Source of the DNA: Clostridiales bacterium
GTDB taxonomy: Bacteria > Bacillota > Clostridia > Peptostreptococcales > Acidaminobacteraceae
NCBI GenBank assembly: GCA_016933835.1
Contig: JAFGAC010000112.1
Span: forward strand, 1-34,809
Direction: 5' to 3'
DNA length: 34,809 nt
Part shown: piece by piece, positions 17,847-25,896 of the stretch
How positions within the stretch are numbered: the first letter of the stretch is position 1
Layout of the letters: each line of letters starts with the position of its first letter
The notes under the pieces: model-generated
Seen by the model: the letters and a program-made list of their open reading frames with translations, nothing else
What the model was told of the DNA's origin: nothing
Database searches by the model: none
Translations under genes and position numbers: made by a program

Positions 17847-18674
17847 ATGATTAAAATACAACAAGTAGGATATACTTATGAGACAAGTGAATATAAGTCA
17901 ATAGCTATAGAAATGATTGACCTACATGTTGAAAAAGGTGATTTTGTAGCTGTTATCGGACATAATGGCTCCGGCAAGTCAACACTTGCAAAATTAATCA
18001 ATGGCATACTTTTGCCTACTGAAGGAAATGTTTTTGTAGCTGGCATGAATACAAAAGATGATAAGCTGATTTGGGAAATAAGAAAAACTGCAGGAATGGT
18101 TTTTCAGAATCCGGACAATCAGATTGTTGCAACTGTAGTTGAGGAAGATGTAGCTTTTGGGCCAGAAAATCTTGGACTGCCTCAATTTATGATTAGAGAA
18201 AGAGTAGATTCAGCATTGGCACAAGTCGGCATGAGTGAACATATGAAAAAACCACCGTACTTATTGTCAGGCGGTCAAAAACAACGCGTAGCTATCGCGG
18301 GCATATTGGCCATGAAACCAGATTGTATTGTATTGGATGAACCAACAGCGATGTTGGATCCAGTAGGCAGAAAAGAAGTTATGGAGACAATTGAAAAATT
18401 AAATCGGGACGAAAATATTACTGTAATTCATATTACACATTTCATGGAAGAAGCAATTAAAGCAAAACGTGTAGTGGTAATTGAAGAAGGTAAAGTTATT
18501 ATAGATGGTACACCAAATGAAGTTTTTAAGGAAGTAGCAAAACTTCAGGATATGGGACTGGATGTTCCTCAAGTAACGCTTATGGCTTATCATTTAAGAA
18601 ACTCCGGAATCAATATTAAAGAGGATATTTTAACTGTTGAAGAAATGGTGGAAGAGATATGTCAATTATTATAG
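17847..18674 (+). CDS. ecfA1: ECF transporter ATPase EcfA1
   Basis: 275 residues, a cytoplasmic ABC ATPase of the energy-coupling-factor complex that imports vitamins and trace metals through exchangeable S components. Seen: Walker [10 protein letters not shown] (38-46), Q-loop VFQNPDNQ, signature LSGGQKQR, Walker [14 protein letters not shown] and a switch histidine in HITH. The VFQNPDNQI form of the Q-loop is typical of the A1 subunit. Overlaps ecfA2 by 16 nt. Order rplQ-ecfA1-ecfA2-ecfT-truA is conserved in Firmicutes. Confidence 0.95.
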   Translation: MIKIQQVGYTYETSEYKSIAIEMIDLHVEKGDFVAVIGHNGSGKSTLAKLINGILLPTEGNVFVAGMNTKDDKLIWEIRKTAGMVFQNPDNQIVATVVEEDVAFGPENLGLPQFMIRERVDSALAQVGMSEHMKKPPYLLSGGQKQRVAIAGILAMKPDCIVLDEPTAMLDPVGRKEVMETIEKLNRDENITVIHITHFMEEAIKAKRVVVIEEGKVIIDGTPNEVFKEVAKLQDMGLDVPQVTLMAYHLRNSGINIKEDILTVEEMVEEICQLL

Positions 18675-19519
18675 AAAATTTAAGTTATATATATGATCTT
18701 GGAACGCCTTTTGAAACGACAGCTTTAGATAATATTTCTATCAATATTGATCAAGGGGAATTTATTGGTCTGATTGGGCACACGGGATCAGGAAAATCAA
18801 CTTTAATACAGCATATGAATGGATTGATAAAACCTACTGAAGGTAAAATTATTGTAAACGGCGTTGATATTACAGACAAAAAAATAAAATTGTCTGAAAT
18901 AAGAAAAAAAGTAGGATTGGTTTTCCAATACCCTGAGTATCAGTTATTTGAAGAAACAGTCTATAAAGATATTGCTTTTGGACCTAGTAACTTAAATCTA
19001 TCGGATAGTGAAATCGATAAAAGAGTTCGTTATGCGATGGATATTGTCAATATTGATTTTAATGAGTACAAGGATAAATCGCCTTTTGAACTCAGTGGAG
19101 GGCAAAAGAGAAGAGTGGCGATAGCCGGTGTGCTTGCAATGGAACCGGAAGTGTTGATCTTAGATGAACCGACAGCCGGCCTAGATCCAAGAGGAAGAGA
19201 TGAAATACTCAATCAGATTAAACGACTGCATAGTGAGAAGAAAATCACAGTTATTTTAGTGTCGCATAGCATGGAAGATATTGCAAGACTTGTAGATCGC
19301 ATTATTGTAATGCATCAAGGAAAAATTGAAATAGTCGGACCTAAAGAATTAGTTTTTAGACATGCTCAAAGATTGGAAGAAATAGGTTTGGGCCTTCCAC
19401 AAATACTTTACTTGGTCAATGCTTTAAGGGAGAAAAATATTGAAATTGATTCCAATGCTATTTCATTCGAAGCTGTAAAAGCTGAATTGATTAGATTGGT
19501 TGGTGTAAGAAATGATTAG
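18659..19519 (+). CDS. ecfA2: ECF transporter ATPase EcfA2
   Basis: 286 residues. Seen: Walker [10 protein letters not shown] (40-48), Q-loop [14 protein letters not shown] characteristic of the A2 partner, signature LSGGQKRR, Walker [14 protein letters not shown] and the switch HS motif. It pairs with EcfA1 in a heterodimer under EcfT. ATG 18659 lies inside the end of ecfA1, and its end overlaps ecfT by 8 nt, so translation is coupled. Confidence 0.95.
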   Translation: MSIIIENLSYIYDLGTPFETTALDNISINIDQGEFIGLIGHTGSGKSTLIQHMNGLIKPTEGKIIVNGVDITDKKIKLSEIRKKVGLVFQYPEYQLFEETVYKDIAFGPSNLNLSDSEIDKRVRYAMDIVNIDFNEYKDKSPFELSGGQKRRVAIAGVLAMEPEVLILDEPTAGLDPRGRDEILNQIKRLHSEKKITVILVSHSMEDIARLVDRIIVMHQGKIEIVGPKELVFRHAQRLEEIGLGLPQILYLVNALREKNIEIDSNAISFEAVKAELIRLVGVRND

Positions 19520-20312
19520 AGATATTACTATAGGACAATATTATCCATCAAATTCATTTATTCATCAGTTGGATTCTCGTTTCAAAATCATGGCAAGTTT
19601 TCTATTTATTATTTCTCTTTTTTTAGTCAATGATTTTTATCAATATATACCTGTAGTTTTATTCATTGTATTGACAGTAAAAATTTCTAAAGTTCCTTTT
19701 AAATATATTTTAAAAGGATTGAAACCAATTTTACTTATATTGATATTTGCATTTGGTATAAATATATTCTTGACACCTGGAGAAATTGTATTTTCAATAT
19801 GGATTTTAGATATAACGAGAGAAGGACTTTATCAGGCTTTTTTTATGATGCTGCGCTTGATATTCCTTATTACGGGAACTTCATTATTGACATTGACAAC
19901 AAGTCCAATTATGTTGACAGATGGATTAGAGAGATTGCTTAATCCATTCAAGAAGATAGGCCTTCCTGCACATGAGTTAGCTATGATGATGACAATTGCA
20001 CTTCGGTTTATTCCAACACTCCTTCAAGAAACTGACAAAATAATGAAAGCACAAATGGCTCGAGGAGCAGATTTTGAGAGTGGTAACATCATAAAAAGAG
20101 CAAAAAGTTTAATCCCTCTGCTTGTTCCTTTGTTTATCAGCGCATTTAGAAGAGCAGATGAGCTGGCAATGGCCATGGAAGCAAGATGCTATCGTGGTGG
20201 CGAGAACCGGACACGATTGAAGGTTTTGGCATACACAAAAAAAGATATTATCGGAGCGATATTTGTATTCTTATATATATCAATGATTATTATTGTTAAG
20301 GTATATCTATGA
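19512..20312 (+). CDS. ecfT: ECF transporter transmembrane subunit EcfT
   Basis: 266 residues with about five to six hydrophobic segments. Both coupling-helix motifs that dock on the ATPases are present: ARG at 183-185 (QMARGADF) and ARC at 224-226 (EARCYRGG). It links S components to EcfA1A2 in the membrane. A possible S component lies at 25381. Overlaps truA by 4 nt (ATGA). Confidence 0.94.
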   Translation: MIRDITIGQYYPSNSFIHQLDSRFKIMASFLFIISLFLVNDFYQYIPVVLFIVLTVKISKVPFKYILKGLKPILLILIFAFGINIFLTPGEIVFSIWILDITREGLYQAFFMMLRLIFLITGTSLLTLTTSPIMLTDGLERLLNPFKKIGLPAHELAMMMTIALRFIPTLLQETDKIMKAQMARGADFESGNIIKRAKSLIPLLVPLFISAFRRADELAMAMEARCYRGGENRTRLKVLAYTKKDIIGAIFVFLYISMIIIVKVYL

Positions 20313-21061
20313 TAAAGAATATTCTAATAGAAATTTCTTATGATGGATCAGTTTTTAAGGGATGGCAGAGATTGCCCCATGATTTAACTGTCCAAGGCTA
20401 TTTAGAGAGAACTTTAAGTAAACTTTTAAAATGTGAAATTTCGATCAATGGTTCAGGTAGAACAGATAAGGGAGTACACGCTATCAATCAAAGTTTTAAT
20501 TTTTTATATAATGGCAATATACCTGTAGAGAATTTAAGATTTTTCTTGAATAATAAACTAATGAAAAGCATTCAAATAAATAACTTAGTGGAAATGCCCA
20601 TAGATTTTCATGCGAGGTATTCAGCACTTTCGAAAAGTTATATATATAAGATTAATTTCAACAGAAAAGAAGAAGTCTTCTATAGAAATTATTATTGGTT
20701 TATGGATGAATTGAATATTGAATTGATGAGAGAAGCATCCAGATATTTGATTGGAAAACATGATTACACATCCTTTTCATCGATTGGTGATAAAAGCAAA
20801 CTGAATAATCCTATAAGAGAAATTTACAGGATAGATTTTGAAATTGAAAATAATGTTCTGATTATTAGATTCATTGGGAATGGATTTTTATATCATATGG
20901 TACGGATCATTGTTCATCATTTAGTGTGTATAGGAAGAGGAAAAAAAGACCCTAAAATCACAAGAGAAATATTGGAAAGCAGATCAAGGGATAAAACAAA
21001 TAGAATTGCACCTGCTTCGGGACTTTATCTTGAAAAGGTCAATTATAAATGCTTGACATAA
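20309..21061 (+). CDS. truA: tRNA pseudouridine(38-40) synthase TruA
   Basis: 250 residues. Isomerises U38-U40 in tRNA anticodon arms. Catalytic D53 sits in SGRTDKGVHA (49-58). The second half holds FIGNGFLYHMVRIIV, the conserved RNA-binding/structural motif. The last two codons TTG-ACA double as the -35 box of the rplM promoter. Confidence 0.96.
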   Translation: MIKNILIEISYDGSVFKGWQRLPHDLTVQGYLERTLSKLLKCEISINGSGRTDKGVHAINQSFNFLYNGNIPVENLRFFLNNKLMKSIQINNLVEMPIDFHARYSALSKSYIYKINFNRKEEVFYRNYYWFMDELNIELMREASRYLIGKHDYTSFSSIGDKSKLNNPIREIYRIDFEIENNVLIIRFIGNGFLYHMVRIIVHHLVCIGRGKKDPKITREILESRSRDKTNRIAPASGLYLEKVNYKCLT

Positions 21062-21081
21062 GAATGATTCTATAATAGAAT
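21053..21081 (+). promoter_or_regulatory. Promoter of rplM-rpsI
   Basis: Perfect -35 TTGACA (21053-21058), 17-nt spacer, -10 TAGAAT (21076-21081). TATAAT at 21071-21076 looks better but is only 12 nt from the -35. The -35 lies in the truA coding end. Confidence 0.75.
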
Positions 21082-21087
21082 GTATGT

Positions 21088-21163
21088 TGACTGTAAAGAA
21101 TATAACCCAATAGCCCCGGGTTAATATAAAAGATGAAATATAATTGTCGTTAGGAGGTAAGAA
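21088..21163 (+). promoter_or_regulatory. rplM 5' leader with a hairpin (candidate L13-type leader)
   Basis: TAACCC (21103-21108) pairs with GGGTTA (21118-21123) around a 9-nt loop in a leader of about 75 nt that ends at the rplM Shine-Dalgarno TTAGGAGGT. Firmicutes are known to carry an L13 leader RNA before rplM; I cannot confirm a match to that family by eye. Confidence 0.4.
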
Positions 21164-21592
21164 ATGAAATCTTACGTTGCAAAACCATTAGAAATTGAAA
21201 GAAAATGGTATGTAGTTGATGCGACTGATAAAACATTAGGACGTATGTCAACTGAAATTGCCACTATTTTAAGAGGGAAACACAAGCCAATTTACACACC
21301 ACATGTTGATACAGGTGATTTTGTAATTGTCATTAATGCTGAAAAAGTTAAGGTGACAGGTAATAAAGAAAATGCTAAGATGTATCGCTGGCATACAGGA
21401 TATGTTGGTCATTTGAGAGAAAGAACTTACAAAGAAATGCAAGCTAAAAAACCTGAAGAAATTATCAGATTAGCTGTAAAAGGAATGCTTCCAAAGAATT
21501 CTCTTGGAAGTCAAATGTTTACTAAACTAAAAGTATATGCTGGTCCAGAGCATAACCATGCTGCTCAAAAACCTGAAGCATTAGAATTATAG
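21164..21592 (+). CDS. rplM: 50S ribosomal protein L13
   Basis: 142 residues. Seen: [30 protein letters not shown] core (21-50 region), [18 protein letters not shown] and the end [19 protein letters not shown]13 is an early 50S assembly protein. Co-transcribed with rpsI 17 nt downstream, as in nearly all bacteria. Confidence 0.98.
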   Translation: MKSYVAKPLEIERKWYVVDATDKTLGRMSTEIATILRGKHKPIYTPHVDTGDFVIVINAEKVKVTGNKENAKMYRWHTGYVGHLRERTYKEMQAKKPEEIIRLAVKGMLPKNSLGSQMFTKLKVYAGPEHNHAAQKPEALEL

Positions 21593-21609
21593 GCAAAGGA
21601 GGGTATTTG

Positions 21610-22002
21610 ATGGCAATCGTACAATATCAAGGTACTGGGAGAAGAAAAACATCAGTCGCTAGAGTTAGATTGGTTCCTGGTAATGGAAAAGTAACAATAA
21701 ATGGAAAAGATATCAATGAATATCTTGACTATGAAATCTTGAGAAACGAAGTAAGAAGACCTCTTGTGCTAACTGATACATTATCTAAATTTGATGTTAT
21801 TGTTAGAGTAGGTGGTGGTGGTTTCACTGGTCAAGCTGGTGCAATCAGACACGGTATTTCAAGAGCACTTTTATTAGCTGATGGCGAATATAGACCAATT
21901 ATTAAAAAAGCAGGATTCTTGACAAGAGATCCAAGAATGACTGAGAGAAAGAAATATGGTCTTAAAAAAGCAAGAAAATCACCACAGTTTTCAAAAAGAT
22001 AA
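21610..22002 (+). CDS. rpsI: 30S ribosomal protein S9
   Basis: 130 residues from ATG 21610, 6 nt after AAAGGAGGG; the in-frame TTG at 21607 is too close. Seen: [16 protein letters not shown] and the invariant end [12 protein letters not shown], whose terminal arginine touches P-site tRNA. A strong terminator follows. Confidence 0.98.
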   Translation: MAIVQYQGTGRRKTSVARVRLVPGNGKVTINGKDINEYLDYEILRNEVRRPLVLTDTLSKFDVIVRVGGGGFTGQAGAIRHGISRALLLADGEYRPIIKKAGFLTRDPRMTERKKYGLKKARKSPQFSKR

Positions 22003-22020
22003 TCAAATTATTTATAACAA

Positions 22021-22052
22021 AGAGGAGTTCAAATGTGAACTCTTCTTTTTTT
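22021..22052 (+). terminator. Intrinsic terminator after rpsI
   Basis: AGAGGAGTTCA (22021-22031) pairs with TGAACTCTTCT (22036-22046), 11 bp with one G.U, around AATG, followed by seven T (22046-22052). Confidence 0.93.
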
Positions 22053-22083
22053 GTGGTATATATTATTAATGAGGAGTGATTTT

Positions 22084-23499
22084 ATGGGAATTTTAGCTGG
22101 TTTTTTAACACCTCACCCACCACTCATTATTAATGAGATTGGAAAAGGTGATGAGAAAAAAGTTTTAAGCACAGTTGAGGGAATGAAAGATGTTTCAAAC
22201 CGAATTTCACAATTAAGCCCTCATACAATTGTTATTATTTCACCACATGGACCTCTATTCAGCGATGGGATTGCCGTCTTGTATGAGAAAGAATTAACGG
22301 GAAACTTCAATAAATTTGGAGAGTATACATTAGAATTTAATAAAAAGAATGATTTAGAATTAGTTGATGAATTGACAAAAATAATGACAAAGAAATACAA
22401 ATTGAGTGGAGCATTGATTGATAAAGAGACCGCAGAATATTTTGGAACGTCCCATATGCTTGATCACGGTACTTTAGTGCCTATGTATTTTATCGATCAA
22501 AAATATCCATTATATAAAATAGTTGCAATCACTTATGGATTACTGAGTTATCAAGACTTGTATAAAGTTGGAATTGCGCTTAAAGAAGCAATTGAAAATC
22601 TTGATCGAAGAGCAGTTATTATTGCGAGTGGAGATTTATCTCACAGGCTTAAAGATTCAGGACCATATGATTATAATCCTGTAGGGAAATTGTTTGATGA
22701 AAAGATTATTGATCTGCTTGTGAGAAAGAAAAACGAAAAAATAATTTCTATGGATCCTGAATTTTGTGAAGAAGCAGGAGAATGTGGGAAAAGATCAATT
22801 GATATACTTCTTGGTGCATTGGACGGCAGTGATTATGAGACAGATATGATTAGTTATGAGGGTCCATTTGGAGTAGGGTATGGAATTGTTGCATTTGAGA
22901 ATATTCAAAACCATGGAAGGTCTATGGTGGAGAAAATAGAAAAATCACGTGCGGATTATGTAGAAAGAATAATGAATAAAGAAGATTCTTATGTAAAATT
23001 AGCACGTGAGGCAATCAATCAATATATTCTGTATAAGGGAGAGTTGAATTTTTTAGAATCAGAATATTTTAATATTGAAGAATTAAAAGCGACAAGAAGA
23101 GGGGTATTCGTTTCCATCAAGGATTCTGGGGGCCTTAGAGGATGCATAGGCACTTTTTTACCGACTAGAAATACTTTGGGAGAAGAAATAGTTGAAAATG
23201 CCATTAGTGCTGCAACAAGAGATCCTAGATTTCCAGTAGTGGAAAAAGAAGAAATGGATGATTTGACCATTACTGTTGATATATTGGAAACCCCTACACC
23301 TGTAGAAAATATAGAAGAACTTGATCCAGAGATTTATGGCATTATTGTTACAAGTGAATATAAAAGAGGACTGCTGCTGCCAAATTTAAAAGGCATCAAT
23401 ACAGTCGAAGATCAATTGAACATAGCTTTGAAAAAGGCAGGAATAGACAAGAATGAAACTTATAGTATAGAAAAATTCACTGTCACAAGGCATTATTAA
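22084..23499 (+). CDS. MEMO-AMMECR1 fusion protein (AmmeMemoRadiSam system proteins B and A)
   Basis: 471 residues from ATG 22084 (GAGGAGTG 5 nt upstream). Two domains. About 1-275 is a MEMO/LigB-like domain, related to extradiol dioxygenases, with candidate metal-site residues H11 (TPHPP), H55 (SPHGP), H128 (LDHGT) and H187 (GDLSH). About 300-471 is an AMMECR1 domain with the invariant hexapeptide LRGCIG (351-356, cysteine 354), SAATRDPRFP and LLPNL. In other bacteria and archaea these are separate proteins encoded beside the same radical-SAM partner that follows here by 17 nt. The biochemical reaction is unknown; cysteine 354 and the MEMO histidines suggest catalysis, which is inference. 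No signal peptide. Confidence 0.92.
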   Translation: MGILAGFLTPHPPLIINEIGKGDEKKVLSTVEGMKDVSNRISQLSPHTIVIISPHGPLFSDGIAVLYEKELTGNFNKFGEYTLEFNKKNDLELVDELTKIMTKKYKLSGALIDKETAEYFGTSHMLDHGTLVPMYFIDQKYPLYKIVAITYGLLSYQDLYKVGIALKEAIENLDRRAVIIASGDLSHRLKDSGPYDYNPVGKLFDEKIIDLLVRKKNEKIISMDPEFCEEAGECGKRSIDILLGALDGSDYETDMISYEGPFGVGYGIVAFENIQNHGRSMVEKIEKSRADYVERIMNKEDSYVKLAREAINQYILYKGELNFLESEYFNIEELKATRRGVFVSIKDSGGLRGCIGTFLPTRNTLGEEIVENAISAATRDPRFPVVEKEEMDDLTITVDILETPTPVENIEELDPEIYGIIVTSEYKRGLLLPNLKGINTVEDQLNIALKKAGIDKNETYSIEKFTVTRHY

Positions 23500-23516
23500 A
23501 TAGAGAAGGTTTTGAT

Positions 23517-24500
23517 GTGAAAGAAGTGAGCTATTTTAATAATACTGACAGCGATACAGTACAATGCACTTTGTGTCCACATAATTGCATGATAAAAAAA
23601 GGAAATAAAGGGTTTTGTAAAACAGTTCAAAATATAGAAGGAAAATTGTTTTCAATAAATTATGGTCAAGTGACGGCGATTCATTTAGATCCAATAGAAA
23701 AAAAACCACTGTATCATTATAAGCCAGGTTCGTTGGTTCTTTCAGTGGGATCATTTGGTTGCAATTTCCGATGTGGATTTTGTCAAAATCACAACATATC
23801 CATGGGAGATGGATATGATGTCAGTTTGATTTACCCAAAAAGGCTTGTAGAAAAGGCAAAAGCCCTTAGGCCTAATATAGGTATAGCTTATACTTATAAT
23901 GAACCGACGGTGTTCTATGAGTTTATGAAGGATATTGCAATAGAAATAAAAAAAAATAATCTTGATAATATTTTGGTTTCAAATGGTTATATAAATGAAA
24001 AGCCAATACAGGAATTGTCTCGATATCTTGATGCTGCCAACATTGATATAAAAAGTTTTGACAATAAATTTTACGAAAAAATAACACGTGGTGAATTGAA
24101 GCAAGTCTTGAACACAATTGAGATTCTTTATGAAAATAAAGTGCATGTTGAGATTACCCACTTGCTCATTCAAGGATTCAATGATAATATCAAGGATTTT
24201 AAAAGAATGCTCAAATGGATTGCGGAAATAGATGATAAAATACCTCTTCATATTTCGCGTTATTATCCTGCGTATAAATTCACATCACATGCAACAGAGG
24301 TGGGGTTGATTAAGCACTATTGTGATGTTGCAAAAGATATTTTGAAATACGTGTATATTGGAAATGTTGCGTATGTTGATAGAAATACTTATTGCCCGAA
24401 TTGCCATCATTTGATTGTCAGAAGAGAACCTTATCTTGAAATAAAAATAATTGATGGAAAATGCAGCAATTGTGGTGAGTATATTCCTATAGTTTTATAA
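23517..24500 (+). CDS. AmmeMemoRadiSam system radical SAM enzyme
   Basis: 327 residues from GTG 23517, 7 nt after AGAAGG. The radical-SAM cluster motif CX3CX2C is C82, C86, C89 (GCNFRCGFCQNHNIS). Extra cysteines flank it: an N-terminal CxxCxxxC plus one (C17, C20, C24, C34) and a C-terminal pair of CxxC (C293/C296, C316/C319) that looks like a zinc ribbon or rubredoxin-type site. The arrangement is that of the PflA-like enzymes always found with MEMO and AMMECR1. It would generate a 5'-deoxyadenosyl radical; substrate unknown. Anaerobic lifestyle fits. Confidence 0.92.
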   Translation: MKEVSYFNNTDSDTVQCTLCPHNCMIKKGNKGFCKTVQNIEGKLFSINYGQVTAIHLDPIEKKPLYHYKPGSLVLSVGSFGCNFRCGFCQNHNISMGDGYDVSLIYPKRLVEKAKALRPNIGIAYTYNEPTVFYEFMKDIAIEIKKNNLDNILVSNGYINEKPIQELSRYLDAANIDIKSFDNKFYEKITRGELKQVLNTIEILYENKVHVEITHLLIQGFNDNIKDFKRMLKWIAEIDDKIPLHISRYYPAYKFTSHATEVGLIKHYCDVAKDILKYVYIGNVAYVDRNTYCPNCHHLIVRREPYLEIKIIDGKCSNCGEYIPIVL

Positions 24501-24509
24501 CAAGTTTTT

Positions 24510-24518
24510 TGCTATAAT
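24510..24518 (+). promoter_or_regulatory. Extended -10 promoter before the DUF1893-ndk genes
   Basis: TGCTATAAT (24510-24518) is a perfect extended -10 (TGn-TATAAT). No consensus -35 is visible; TAGTTT at 24490-24495 is the nearest, with 17-nt spacing. It lies 24 nt before ATG 24542, giving a short leader. Confidence 0.6.
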
Positions 24519-24541
24519 AGGTCTAATATAGGAGTGGTTGA

Positions 24542-24970
24542 ATGAAAGATTTCGATATGGCAAAGAATTTAATTGTAGAAAACAAGTATGCCTGTGTTAT
24601 TGTAAAAGAAGGAAAGGTTATTTATGCAAGTGATGCACGAGGAATATTTCCACTTTATGAGGCAAAAGAGATATTGAAAATTGATTTGAATGGCGCTGCT
24701 TTGGCTGATAAAGTAATAGGAAAAGCGGCTGCTATGATTGCAGTTGAAGGTGGCGTTGAGGCGATTCACGGTCAAGTGATGTCGGTAAACGCCATTAATT
24801 ATTTAATTCAACATGAAATAACTTATTCATTTGATCTACTGACGGAATATATAAAAAATAGAGAATTGACAGGCATGTGCCCAGTAGAAACAAGAGCAAT
24901 TACAACAGACGATTATTCAGAATTGAATGGAAAGGTTAAAGAATTTTTAAAAACAATAGGGGCGATATAA
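24542..24970 (+). CDS. DUF1893 domain protein (deaminase-like fold, function unknown)
   Basis: 142 residues. Seen: ACVIVKEGKVIYASDARGIFPL (17-38 region), the helix LADKVIGKAAAMI (54-66) and GMCPVETRA (111-119) with C113, the hallmarks of the DUF1893/TM1506 family, which is structurally related to cytidine deaminases but lacks the usual HxE zinc motif here. Its stop overlaps the ndk start by one base. A role in nucleotide metabolism is suggested only by that neighbour. Confidence 0.8.
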   Translation: MKDFDMAKNLIVENKYACVIVKEGKVIYASDARGIFPLYEAKEILKIDLNGAALADKVIGKAAAMIAVEGGVEAIHGQVMSVNAINYLIQHEITYSFDLLTEYIKNRELTGMCPVETRAITTDDYSELNGKVKEFLKTIGAI

Positions 24971-25380
24971 TGGAAAAAACATTGGTAATCATTAAACCAG
25001 ATGCAGTTAAATTAAATCATATAGGAGAAATAATCTCGATTTATGAATCAAATGGACTGTCAATAAGTAAAATGAAAATGATGAAAGCCACTGAAGAATT
25101 GCTGAAAAAGCATTACATAGAGCATATTGAAAAATCTTTTTATCCATCATTGATTGAATTTATGTTGAGTGGAAAGATTGTTGTGCTGGAAGTTACTGGT
25201 GAAAAAGCAGTATCAAAAGTGAGAGAGCTTAATGGCGTTACTGATTCTAGAAATGCAGCAATTGGAACTGTAAGGAATTTATTCGGAACTGATCTGCAAC
25301 AAAATGCGGTGCATGGGTCAGCTACTGCTGGAGATAGTAGTAAGGAATTAGAAATTTGGTTTAAAGAAGGAGAAAATTAA
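24970..25380 (+). CDS. ndk: Nucleoside diphosphate kinase
   Basis: 136 residues. Transfers gamma-phosphate between NTPs and NDPs. Seen: TLVIIKPDAV (4-13), the Kpn loop region, and the phospho-accepting H115 in NAVHGSATAGDS. Length is normal for a bacterial enzyme. Translationally coupled to the gene before (TAATG) and abutted by the next gene. Confidence 0.96.
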   Translation: MEKTLVIIKPDAVKLNHIGEIISIYESNGLSISKMKMMKATEELLKKHYIEHIEKSFYPSLIEFMLSGKIVVLEVTGEKAVSKVRELNGVTDSRNAAIGTVRNLFGTDLQQNAVHGSATAGDSSKELEIWFKEGEN

Positions 25381-25884
25381 TTGAGAAAAAAAACAAGAGA
25401 CATAATATTGGGAAGCGTTTTACTGGCGCTGGCGGTTATTATTCCGTATATTTTCCATACTTCAGGTATAAACGGGGCTGTATTTTTACCAATGCATATT
25501 CCGGTACTCATTGGAGGATTCTTTTTAAGTCCTGCCATTGCTGGGCTGGTAGGAGCATTAAGCCCGATTTTAAACAGTCTGATTTCAGGAATGCCTGTTA
25601 TGTATCCAATAGGGGTTGTAATGGTGTTTGAATTGGCGGTATATGGTATTTCGACAGCGATGCTTAGTAAAAAATTCAATGTCTACAATTCGTTGATTAT
25701 TGGAATGGTTTTGGGCAGATTGTCGGCGGCAGGTGTTGTGTACGTGCTTCAAAGTTTTTTTGGGCTTAAGATGAATTATTTGATATACATAAAAGGTGCA
25801 GTGATTTCAGGCATTCCTGGTATTGTTATCCAGTTGTTGTTGATACCTGTTATTGTCAAGGCTTTAAAGAAGAGTTTAAAGTAA
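25381..25884 (+). CDS. ECF transporter S component, substrate unknown
   Basis: 167 residues from TTG 25381, directly after the ndk stop with an AAGAAGGAG upstream. Six hydrophobic segments, small size and a basic end fit an ECF S component. The motif LPMHIPVLIGGFF (36-48) is shared by a subgroup of S components of uncertain specificity. It would be energised by the EcfA1-EcfA2-EcfT module encoded at 17847-20312. The AxxxA docking motif in TM1 is not obvious. Substrate cannot be inferred from neighbours. Confidence 0.8.
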   Translation: MRKKTRDIILGSVLLALAVIIPYIFHTSGINGAVFLPMHIPVLIGGFFLSPAIAGLVGALSPILNSLISGMPVMYPIGVVMVFELAVYGISTAMLSKKFNVYNSLIIGMVLGRLSAAGVVYVLQSFFGLKMNYLIYIKGAVISGIPGIVIQLLLIPVIVKALKKSLK

Positions 25885-25896
25885 GGTGATGAAATA

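Noticed and set aside
21071-21076. TATAAT as the -10 of the rplM promoter
   Set aside because: Only 12 nt from the TTGACA; TAGAAT at 21076-21081 has the proper 17-nt spacing.
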